A DNA stretch of 64,000 bases. Origin: CAWATG01 sp963785035. Its GTDB lineage: Bacteria > Actinomycetota > Acidimicrobiia > IMCC26256 > CAWATG01. Under the pieces are notes generated by a model. That model saw nothing but the letters and a program-made list of their open reading frames with translations. It was not told where the DNA came from and did no database searches. The position numbers and the translations under genes are program-made. Position 1 is the first letter of the stretch. Each line of letters opens with the position of its first letter. Of the stretch, positions 56,478 to 64,000 are shown one piece after another. The stretch lies in contig CAWATG010000005.1 of the NCBI GenBank assembly GCA_963785035.1, positions 248,001 through 312,000 of the forward strand. The letters are read 5' to 3'.

Positions 56478-57223
56478 CTACGCGGCGTCAAGGGACGCGA
56501 TCAGACCTTCGTATCCGGACACCTCGAGCTCATCGGCAATTTCGGGTCCCCCGCTGGCAACGATCCTGCCGCTCGACGAAAACGTGGACGCGATCAGGTC
56601 GCAACTCCGTGAGCAACCGCGCATAGTGGGTGATCGCGAGGACTCCGAGATCGTCCTCGGAGGTCATGGCCTCGATCCGTCGGGACACGTCACGGAGCGC
56701 ATCGACGTCGAGACCCGAATCGATTTCGTCGAGCAGCGCGAACTTCGGAGCGAGAACGGCGAGTTGTAGCGTCTCGCACGCGCTTCTTCTCACCACCCGA
56801 GAACTCCACGTTCACACCGCGGTCAAGGAATTCCTCACGCACGGCAAGGCGCAGTGCCTCTGTACGGAGGCGCTCCGTGAGGTCGCCGAGATCGATATCG
56901 CGCGCACGCCGAGCGGCGGCCAGGAGGTCGTAGACCTTCACTCCCGGAATCTCGGTCGGATATTGCAGAGCCACGAACAGTCCCATCGACGCGCGCTGCC
57001 ACGTCGGAAGATCAAGGAGCTCCTCGCCGTCGAGCATGACCGAACCACCAAGCACCTCGTAGTCGGGATGACCCATGAGGACGTGTGCCAGCGTGGACTT
57101 TCCCGATCCGTTGGGACCCATGAGTGCATGGACCTCACCGGAATGGATTTCGAGATCAACACCACGAAGAATCTCGGTTCCGTCGACCGCAGCCCGCAGC
57201 CCGTTGATTGCCAGCACGCTCAT
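56478..57223 (-). CDS. sufC: Fe-S cluster assembly ATPase SufC (second copy, two frameshifts)
   Basis: Start ATG 57223 (MSVLAINGLRAAVDGTEILR). Walker A ALMGPNGSGKSTLAHVLMGH, SufC-type FVALQYPTEIPGVKVYDLLA, signature NVEFSGGEKKR. Near 56785 the frame changes to CETLQLAVLAPKFALLDEID and SGLDVDALRDV, then AITHYARLLTEL. A second shift near 56575 leads to GRIVASGGPEIADELEVSGY and the end at 56478. Joined length is ~248, the standard SufC size. Both shifts are probably sequencing errors. It completes the sufB-sufD-Rieske-sufC order known in other actinobacteria, making the 52311 gene the extra copy. Confidence 0.82.
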
Positions 57224-57233
57224 GACCGAATCC

Positions 57234-57575
57234 TCACGTCGGCTTGCCTTGCACGTTGCCGTCTACCGCTACGAACACGTCATCACCAGAAAGTCGAACT
57301 CGAAAAACCGGGACAGGTTTCGTCGCCGGAAAGGTCTGCGGCCAGCCCGTATCCAGCGAGAACATCGAGCCGTGCTTAGGACATTCGATCTCGTGGTCCT
57401 CAACGTTGACCTCGCCCTCCGAGAGCGAGAAACGGCCGTGCGAGCACGTGTCTCCAATCGCGCGGAGGTCTCCGTCGAGGTTGACCAGACAGACCGGCTG
57501 GCCGTTGATGTCGACGCGAAGCGCTCGCCCAGGTGGCAGCTCCCCCACCGTGCAAACACGCACTTCGTCGTTCAT
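57234..57575 (-). CDS. Rieske-type [2Fe-2S] ferredoxin of the suf operon
   Basis: 113 residues, a complete small Rieske protein. Ligands: Cys44 and His46 (CSHGRFSL), Cys65 and His68 (CPKHGSMF). The spacing is standard. The end is QTFPATKPVPVFRVRLSGDD. It looks like a ferredoxin subunit of non-heme iron oxygenases, but its place between sufD (overlap of 4 bases) and sufC is a conserved arrangement in actinobacterial suf operons, so an electron-transfer role in cluster assembly or repair is likelier. It is cytosolic. Confidence 0.9.
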   Translation of the reverse strand: MNDEVRVCTVGELPPGRALRVDINGQPVCLVNLDGDLRAIGDTCSHGRFSLSEGEVNVEDHEIECPKHGSMFSLDTGWPQTFPATKPVPVFRVRLSGDDVFVAVDGNVQGKPT

Positions 57576-58876
57576 TTCCGGGCACCGTGACCAATCGGTG
57601 CTCCGCGGTGTTCGATCTTCTCGATAACCGTGCGGCGTAACGGCGCCACCAACGCCGGGACAGGCAACTGGTTGAACACATCATCGAAGAACCCCAGGAC
57701 AATGAGTCGCTCAGCCTCAGCGGGTGGAATCCCACGACTCTCGAGGTAGTAGAGCTGATCGTCGTCGATCGGTCCGACGGTGCTCGCATGCGAACACTTG
57801 ACGTCATTCGCTTCGATCTTCAAGTTCGGTATCGACTCAGCGCTCGCCCCTTCGGTCAAGACGAGATTTCGATTCGTCTGATACGCGCGCGCACGTTGTG
57901 CAGCGGGGCGCAGGTGCACCATGCCCGAGTACACCGACTGTGCACTGTCCTCGACGGCGCCCTTGAAGAGGAGATTGCTCGTCGTGTTCGGAGCAACGTG
58001 ATCCTGGAGGGTACGAAAGTCCAGCATCTGCGTCCCATCGCCGTAATACACCGCCAGAAGGTCGCTCTCGGCACCGCTCCCGTCGAGCCGTGACTCGCAA
58101 CGCAGACGTGCGTAGTCGCCACCAAGCGCAACTGCCGAAGAGCGAAGCGAAGCGTCGCGACTGATGTGGGCGCGCTGCAACGCAACGTGAGTCGTGCCTG
58201 GCCCGTGCTCTTGCACCGAGAGATACCGGACGTTGGCGCCGTCGCCGATCGAAAGCTCGATCACCGCGTCGACGAGGTGGTCCGAGCCAACCGAGCTACA
58301 CCGATCCACCACGGTGACCTCCGACATCGACCCTGCCACCAACAAGGTATGTGGGAAGGTCGCGAGTTTGTCACCCTCGCTCCAATGCAGCACAACGATC
58401 GGGTGTTCGACAACAACACCGGGCGGCACACGAATGAACGCACCGCTCTCCACGAACGCATCGTGCAGTGCAGTGAACGGGTCGGTCGACGCATCGGAAC
58501 AGCTGCCGAAGTATTCGGCAATCTCGGGATCGTCGCACTCCGCGATTCCTGCGACAACGACACCGAGCGCCGCAACTGCGGGATCCAACTCGCAGTGGAC
58601 GACGCGGCCGTTGCGCACGACGACCAGGCCGCTGCGCGCACCGGCCTCAGCTGCCATCGGTCCGCCGCCGGTACTACGGAGAGGATCTCCAATCTCGGCG
58701 CCGGCTGGACGATAACGATCGAGGTCAAAATCATCGATGCGGCTGTAGCGCCAAATCTCTTCTGCAGAGGTCGGCCAGCTCATCGAAGCGAGTTGCTCGC
58801 TTGCTGCGGCGCGTCGGTCCACGAGCCAGCGCGGGCCACTGATCGATCGTGCAGCTTCGGGGGTAAATGCGGTCAT
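57572..58876 (-). CDS. sufD: Fe-S cluster assembly protein SufD
   Basis: 434 residues. N-terminus WPTSAEEIWRYSRIDDFDLD is the usual W-x-Y/R-S pattern of SufD. The beta-helix core includes FIRVPPGVVVEHPIVVLHWS, SVGSDHLVDAVIELSIGDGA and HVALQRAHISRDASLRSSAV. The C-terminal part has SNLLFKGAVEDSAQSVYSGM and NDVKCSHASTVGPIDDDQLY, with Cys and His in the SufD cluster region, then SRGIPPAEAERLIVLGFF. It forms the SufBCD scaffold with the genes on either side, 19 bases from sufB. Confidence 0.92.
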   Translation of the reverse strand: MTAFTPEAARSISGPRWLVDRRAAASEQLASMSWPTSAEEIWRYSRIDDFDLDRYRPAGAEIGDPLRSTGGGPMAAEAGARSGLVVVRNGRVVHCELDPAVAALGVVVAGIAECDDPEIAEYFGSCSDASTDPFTALHDAFVESGAFIRVPPGVVVEHPIVVLHWSEGDKLATFPHTLLVAGSMSEVTVVDRCSSVGSDHLVDAVIELSIGDGANVRYLSVQEHGPGTTHVALQRAHISRDASLRSSAVALGGDYARLRCESRLDGSGAESDLLAVYYGDGTQMLDFRTLQDHVAPNTTSNLLFKGAVEDSAQSVYSGMVHLRPAAQRARAYQTNRNLVLTEGASAESIPNLKIEANDVKCSHASTVGPIDDDQLYYLESRGIPPAEAERLIVLGFFDDVFNQLPVPALVAPLRRTVIEKIEHRGAPIGHGARK

Positions 58877-58895
58877 CGACAGAGCGAGCGAACGG

Positions 58896-60299
58896 TCAAC
58901 CGACCGAGCCCTCCATGTTCAGCTCGATGAGTCGCGACAGCTCCACTGCATACTCCATCGGCAACGTCTTGGTGATCGGCTCAATAAAGCCGTTGACGAT
59001 CATCGCCGTCGCCTGCTGCTCCGACAGTCCCCGACTCATGAGGTAGAAGATCTGGTCATCACCGACCTTCGACACCGTTGCCTCATGACCGATGCGCGCG
59101 TCCTTCTCGGCAACTTCCATGTAGGGATACGTGTCCGAACGACTCATGTCATCAAGGATCAGGGCGTCGCATCGGACATGGCTCTTGACGTGGTGTGCAC
59201 CCTCATCGACCTTGACGAGACCTCGATAGGTCGTGCGCCCGCCATCTTTGGAAATCGATTTCGAATCGATGATCGACGTGGTCTCCGGGGCGGCGTGGGT
59301 CATCTTCGCGCCGGCATCCTGGTGTTGGCCGGCGCCGGCATAGGCCACCGAGAGGACCTCACCGTGAGCCTTCGGACCAGTCAGCACAACAGCGGGGTAC
59401 TTCATCGTGAGCTTGGATCCCAGATTGCCGTCGATCCACTCCACCGTCGCCTCCGTTTCGGCGCGGGCACGCTTCGTCACGAGGTTGTAGACATTCGGCG
59501 ACCAATTCTGGATCGTCGAGTAGCGGATACGCGCGCCGGGCTTGGCGATCAGCTCGACGACCGCCGAGTGCAAGGAGTCGGTGCTGTAAACCGGCGCCGA
59601 ACATCCCTCGATGTAGTGCACCGATGAACCTTCATCGGCGATGATCAAGGTCCGCTCGAATTGTCCGGCGTTCTCTGCGTTGATGCGGAAGTACGCCTGA
59701 AGCGGCATGTCGACATGCACACCTGGCGGAACGTAGATGAACGACCCACCGCTCCATACCGCCGAGTTCAACGCGGCGAACTTGTTGTCACCCGGAGGAA
59801 TGATCGTGCCGAAGTACTCGCGCACGAGATCCGGATACTCGCGCAGTGCAGTGTCCATGTCCGTGAAGAGGACACCGAGGCCCTCGAGATCTTCTCGGTT
59901 CTTGTGGTAAACGACTTCGCTCTCAAACTGGGCGGTCACCCCGGCGAGGTACTTGCGCTCGGCTTCAGGGATCCCGAGACGCTCATAGGTGGTGCGCATT
60001 TCCTCGGGCAACATGTCCCACTCGGAGACCTGCTTGTCGATCGGCTTGAGGTAGTAGTAAATGTCGTCGAAGTCGATGTCCGCCATGTTCTTGGCGAACC
60101 AGTCCAGCATCGGCTTGCGCTCGAAGCGCCGCAACGCATTGAGACGGAAGTCCGTCATCCACTGCGGTTCGCTCTTGTTGTGCGAGATCTCCTTGACGAT
60201 CGTCTCGTTGATGCCCTTTTTTGGGATATAGACGTAATCATCAGTACTGTCGGCCCAGCCGAGCTTGTAAGTGCCGAGGTCCAGATCATGCACAGCCAT
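58896..60299 (-). CDS. sufB: Fe-S cluster assembly protein SufB
   Basis: 467 residues from ATG 60299 (MAVHDLDLGTYKLGWADSTD). Typical SufB: FVYIPKKG-like YVYIPKKGINETIVKEISHN, KPMLDWFAKNMADIDFDDIY, SGGSFIYVPPGVHVDMPLQA, YFRINAENAGQFERTLIIAD, YIEGCSAPVYSTDSLHSAVV, and ending DQIFYLMSRGLSEQQATAMI. The conserved Cys of EGCSAP and later VKSHVRCDALILDD are present. It is the first gene of the minus-strand suf operon. Upstream, TTACTAT in the minus strand near 60360 may be a -10 box. No SufR gene precedes it in the window, unlike many actinobacteria. Confidence 0.93.
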   Translation of the reverse strand: MAVHDLDLGTYKLGWADSTDDYVYIPKKGINETIVKEISHNKSEPQWMTDFRLNALRRFERKPMLDWFAKNMADIDFDDIYYYLKPIDKQVSEWDMLPEEMRTTYERLGIPEAERKYLAGVTAQFESEVVYHKNREDLEGLGVLFTDMDTALREYPDLVREYFGTIIPPGDNKFAALNSAVWSGGSFIYVPPGVHVDMPLQAYFRINAENAGQFERTLIIADEGSSVHYIEGCSAPVYSTDSLHSAVVELIAKPGARIRYSTIQNWSPNVYNLVTKRARAETEATVEWIDGNLGSKLTMKYPAVVLTGPKAHGEVLSVAYAGAGQHQDAGAKMTHAAPETTSIIDSKSISKDGGRTTYRGLVKVDEGAHHVKSHVRCDALILDDMSRSDTYPYMEVAEKDARIGHEATVSKVGDDQIFYLMSRGLSEQQATAMIVNGFIEPITKTLPMEYAVELSRLIELNMEGSVG

Positions 60300-60394
60300 G
60301 CGATGCTCCCGCAGATTCAAGACGGCCGGGGGGTCCCCGCCGAATTTCCACTACGTCGATAGTAACAATTGCCTGGACGGTCGGCAACGCAAGG

Positions 60395-63300
60395 CTAACG
60401 GCGGGCCAGCGCCTTCTCCACCTTCCCGGAAATCACCGGCGAGGTTGGGGTTGCCGCGGACCTGGCGGTGGTTGAGCTGGTCGGCGACCTGCCAGCCGGG
60501 GATTCGCCAGCGGCGTTCGGCGACGAATCCGCGGATTGGTCGATATCGATCCCCGCGGCGTCCAAAGCGGTCCGGAGACGCACAATCAGGCCGTTGAGAG
60601 CATCGGTCGCCGCCTTGTACCCGCCGAGGTCGAAGTTCTCCTGTGCCGTGCGCTGATCGGCCTGCACCTTCGCGATCTCACTCAGGATCGACGCAAGGTC
60701 TGTTCCGGGTTTCGACGGAGTCTCCGGAGTCGTCGGCTCGCCGGGGGTTGCCGGGTCGGTCGGGGTTGCCGGGTCCGGCTCGGTCGGCGTTTCGACACCG
60801 AAGATCTCATCGAGGCCGGCCTTGACGGTCTCCGCCGCGACCGGAGCGCGGCCTGGCACGTACACGACGACGAACTCGAAGCGCGGATAGCCACCGCTTG
60901 CTTCCCGCTCCACGTAGTACGGCCGGAGGTAAACGATCGACTTGTCGACGGGCATCAACTGCAGGCTGCCGGCGACGAGCTTGGAACCTCGCTGGTCCAA
61001 CAACGTCAACTTCGGCGCTAGCACCGCATCACTGTTGATGTCGTTGTCAGCCTGGGCCGGCCCCAGCACCGTGCGGTCCGTCGGCATCACAAAGGACTGC
61101 AACTTGCCATATTCATCCGGATCGGACTTGGCGACCATGAACGACGCGAGACGCGTCTGCTTGTTGTCCCGAGAGATCGGCACAAATGGCCGCAGCATCA
61201 GAAAACTTTCGTCGCTTCTCCCCGGGCAACCTGATGTAGAGGTAGTAGGGGTCCATCCTCTTACTGTCGGAGCTCGCGTCCTGTGGCACCGCGGTGGTTC
61301 CCGTCCCGCTGCCGGTCGGTTGGGTGGGAACACCTACCGAGCCTCCGGGCTCGGGCGAGATCAACCAACTCGCACTCTTCTGATAGAAGCGCCGAGGTTC
61401 TGTGACGTGGTACCGCGAGTACATCGACGTCTGCACTTTGAAGAGGTCCTCGGGATAGCGCAGATGCTCACGCAGCGCCCGAGGCATCTTGTCGAAATCG
61501 GTGAACAGACCCTTGAAGGCCTTGCGATACGACCGGACCACGGGATCCTTGGGGTCGATCACATAGAACCGCACCGTACCGTCGTAGGCGTCGACGGTCG
61601 CCTTGACCGAGTTACGGACGTAGTTGAAGCTGCCCGCGAGGCCGCCCTCACCCGACGTTGTCTGGCTGTAGGGGTAATGGTCCGTGGAGGTGAAGGCATC
61701 GACGATCCAGGTGACCCGACCATCGCTCACGACCGGGTACGGGTCCTGATCGAACTTCAGGAACGGCGCCAACTTGCGCACGCGGTCCATGATGTCGCGC
61801 TGAAAGACGATCTTCGTGTTGGAGGTGATCTGGTCGGAGATCATCAGGTTGAACTGCCCGAACCGCAACGCGAAAGCCATCCGACGTAGCGGGCTCGAGA
61901 GCTTCACGCCGTCTTCACCGGCATAGCGCGTACGAGCATCGTCGAGACCTTCACGAGCGAAGTTGAACTCCGCCTGTTTGGCGCCGACGAGGATGTGGCC
62001 ACCCTGGCCTTCGCCGAAGTAGATCTGCGCACCGCGTGCGGAGGGCTTGATCGAGCCTTGTTGTGGGATCCGATTGGCAAAGTACTCCGGGTTGCCGCCG
62101 GGCGCCTCGTTCGTCGGCGAGGCGATGATGCCGTACCCATGTGTGTAGTTCAGGTGACGGTTCGTCCAGCTCTGGCTGGGCAGATCAGCACTGTTCAACT
62201 CGCGAGCCGAGATCAGCACCTGCCGGGTCTCCCCCGCCACGTTGTATCGGTCGACGTCGACATCACCGACGCGGTAGAAGGTCTGATATCCCTCTTGCGT
62301 CACGAACGACGGCGAGATGACCTCGGGATCCCAGAGTCGGGCATTCTCGATCGTTCCGCGGTTCTCGTTGATCTGATCACCCGAGAGATCCCGCGTGTAA
62401 TCAAAGGTCGTTTCGGCCACCTTGTCGAGACCGAAGGCCGCGCGAGTAGCGGTGATGTTGCGTTGAATGTACTTCTGTTCCTTCGCGAACTCGTTGGGCT
62501 CCACCTGGAACTTCTGTATGGCCGCCGGGTAGATCGTGCCCAAGACGATTGAGATGAAACCCCAAAGACCCACCGCAATGACAGGCAGGACCCACCCGCG
62601 CCGCCAGATATTCCAAACAAACAACAATGCCGCCACGACAGCGATGAACGTCAGGAGTTGGATCGCCGGCAGTTGGGCCTTGAGATCGGTGTAGCTCGCT
62701 CCCTTGACCGGGCCACGATCCGACAGCGCCAGGTCGTAACGACTCAAGAGATAGTCAGCGGCTTTGACCATCGCCATGAGCGCCAGGATCACCGATAGGT
62801 GACCCTTCACTTGGGGGGTAACGCGCTGATACGGCATCTGGAATCGAATGCCGCCGTTCAGGTAATGGGCCACGGCCGTCACCAGGAGCACCATGACCAG
62901 GGAGATGAATGCCCAATCAACGATGAACTTGAGGAACGGCAACTCGAAGATATAAAAGCCGATGTCCCTTTTGAACTCTGGATCCTTGACGCCAAAGTCA
63001 ACGGAGTTGCGAAACAACACCCACTGTTCCCAGTGCGACGAGAGCCCGGCACCGGCAAACAGGGCGAACACGGCTGCAACCCCGGCGCGAATGCGCCCGG
63101 TGTATGGGGCGACGGCTTGCTGATATCGCTCGATCATTTCGTCTTCGGGGCCAACCGCACTCAGGCGTGCCGAAAGGCGATCGGCGATCACGAGATTCAC
63201 GAAGAGGAACACGAAAAACACGAGCGTGAAGACCAACGCAGGCGCAATCTTCGCGCCGAGCAATTGCTTCCACGTCTCGTCCTGCCCAACCGAATCGAAC

Positions 63301-63434
63301 CAGAGGTAGTCCGTGTAGAAGTTCGACAGACCGCGAAGACTCAATCCGAGGACAGCGACAACCGCCAGGCCTGAAATCAGCCACACGCGACCCCTGGGAG
63401 GCCCTTCGCGCGTTGGTGTGTTCTGTATACGCAT
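60395..63434 (-). CDS. UPF0182 family integral membrane protein (one frameshift)
   Basis: Start ATG 63434 (MRIQNTPTREGPPRGRVWLI); an earlier GTG is less likely. The N-terminal third has seven membrane segments (e.g. ALVFTLVFFVFLFVNLVIAD, FVFISLVMVLL-type). The long extracytoplasmic part has DVDRYNVAGETRQVLISARE, TNRHLNYTHGYGIIASPTNE and GSFNYVRNSVKATVDAYDGT, all typical of UPF0182 (COG1615). Near 61212 the frame shifts inside LYIRLPGE, and it resumes DESFLMLRPFVPISRDNKQT and the TDRTVLGPAQADNDINSD region, then a Pro/Thr-rich tail. Joined length is ~1010. Function is unknown; it is widespread in actinobacteria. Confidence 0.85.
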
Positions 63435-63509
63435 CGACTGGAGGCTAGTGCCGAACCGCGCGAATCCCACGGCAGGCGGACGCGGGCCATTGGCGCGGTT
63501 GCGCGCTCA

Positions 63510-64000
63510 TCACGAACCGACGGCGTGAAGGTGGCTGCTCTTCGCAGGCGCCCCGACGGCGATGACCAGACAACGACACCCCGCGTGACTCGGGGGAAGT
63601 GTGTGACCCGAAGGAAACCGCTTGCCTTTCGGTGTCGGTTCGAGGGCATTGTCGTCGCAGTCCGGACAGCACCCGTCGGACACCGTGACCCAACGCAACA
63701 TCGACCCTTCGGGAGCAGCCGAGTCCACTCCACGTGCATGGGCAGCAACGAGGATGTCCGCGACAGCCGTCTCGAGATGTTCCGAGCGCCACTCGCGGTA
63801 CCGAGCACCAATGTGTTGGGGCAGGTCGTCGAAGTCGCTGACCGGCAACAGGTCGTCCATCGCTTGGCTTCGAACTTCGAATGCTTCGGTGAGACGCTGA
63901 CGCAATGGGGCGACCAAATGCTCGGCGAGTTGCATTTGCAGCTGATGCGGCGCCGGACCTAGCCCGGGCGCGCCGAGAGCGAATGCCGCCGTGACGAACG
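63510..64000 (-). CDS. Hypothetical protein with CxxC...HxxCRC motif (partial, runs off the right edge)
   Basis: The minus-strand frame is open to the window edge; its start lies beyond 64000. Visible part ~163 residues: VAPLRQRLTEAFEVRSQAMD, LVAAHARGVDSAAPEGS, and a C-terminal SDGCCPDCDDNALEPTPKGK ... FPSGHTLPPSHAGCRCLVIA, with a possible zinc-binding Cys/His cluster. Similar CxxC...PPxHxxCRC endings occur in phage head-morphogenesis (Mu gpF-like) proteins and in actinobacterial hypothetical proteins. Nothing else here is phage-like, so the latter is favoured. It is upstream of the UPF0182 gene in the same direction. Confidence 0.6.
   Translation of the reverse strand, partial: FVTAAFALGAPGLGPAPHQLQMQLAEHLVAPLRQRLTEAFEVRSQAMDDLLPVSDFDDLPQHIGARYREWRSEHLETAVADILVAAHARGVDSAAPEGSMLRWVTVSDGCCPDCDDNALEPTPKGKRFPSGHTLPPSHAGCRCLVIAVGAPAKSSHLHAVGS

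Noticed and set aside
63510..64000. Phage head protein, from the PPxHxxCRC ending
   Set aside because: No other phage genes are nearby, and the neighbour is a conserved chromosomal UPF0182 gene. Similar endings occur in actinobacterial hypothetical proteins.

Overview
The window is a GC-rich stretch of an actinobacterial chromosome. Markers for this are decaprenyl-phosphoarabinose (DPA) synthesis genes, an ergothioneine EgtB/EgtD pair, a SUF system with SufU, a UPF0182 protein and a DUF222/HNH gene. A ~42-residue GYW...DGG...FSFGDA surface repeat points, by inference only, to Acidimicrobiia. I saw no rRNA, tRNA, CRISPR array or recognisable IS element.

Layout. 1-0.2 kb: end of a repeat protein. 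0.4-6.3 kb: a GT-C type membrane protein divergent from a DPA operon (UbiA-type phosphoribosyltransferase, DprE1, DprE2, HAD phosphatase). 6.3-12.1 kb (minus strand): array I of an unusual gene module. 12.2-20.6 kb (minus): four secreted proteins (subtilisin, peptidoglycan amidase, SpoIID-like, FG-GAP), each ending in exactly six copies of the same repeat, probably a six-bladed propeller. 20.7-35.6 kb: a surface polysaccharide locus (methyltransferases, six GT4 glycosyltransferases, Wzm/Wzt exporter, deoxyhexose reductase, RmlA-like nucleotidyltransferase) interrupted by a DUF222/HNH gene. 35.6-40.4 kb: hydrolase, DUF1802 protein, acyl-CoA dehydrogenase and membrane proteins. 40.4-46.0 kb (minus): array II of the same module. 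46.0-49.0 kb: metallo-hydrolase, EgtB, EgtD. 49.0-52.2 kb: glycogen-debranching-like enzyme and a glycosyltransferase. 52.3-60.3 kb: SUF genes split into two convergent groups (sufC-sufS-sufU on plus; sufB-sufD-Rieske-sufC on minus) around an L,D-transpeptidase. 60.4-64 kb: UPF0182 protein and an edge-truncated gene.

The most novel item is the repeated module: kelch-like secreted protein, secreted endonuclease/exonuclease/phosphatase (EEP) protein, a ~370-residue membrane-anchored exported protein, an acyl carrier protein (ACP) and a GNAT acyltransferase, always in that order. It is tandemly duplicated inside each of two arrays ~34 kb apart, with deletion scars and a 27-bp direct repeat. A dedicated ACP plus GNAT suggests ACP-dependent acylation of a partner or small molecule, coupled to exported effector-like proteins.

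Caution: roughly twenty single-base frameshifts are visible, many in conserved housekeeping genes (sufS, sufC, egtB, egtD, UPF0182), often in GC-dinucleotide runs. Many are probably sequencing errors, so such genes are annotated as one interrupted feature. Deletions and in-frame stops in the module arrays are stronger evidence of real decay.
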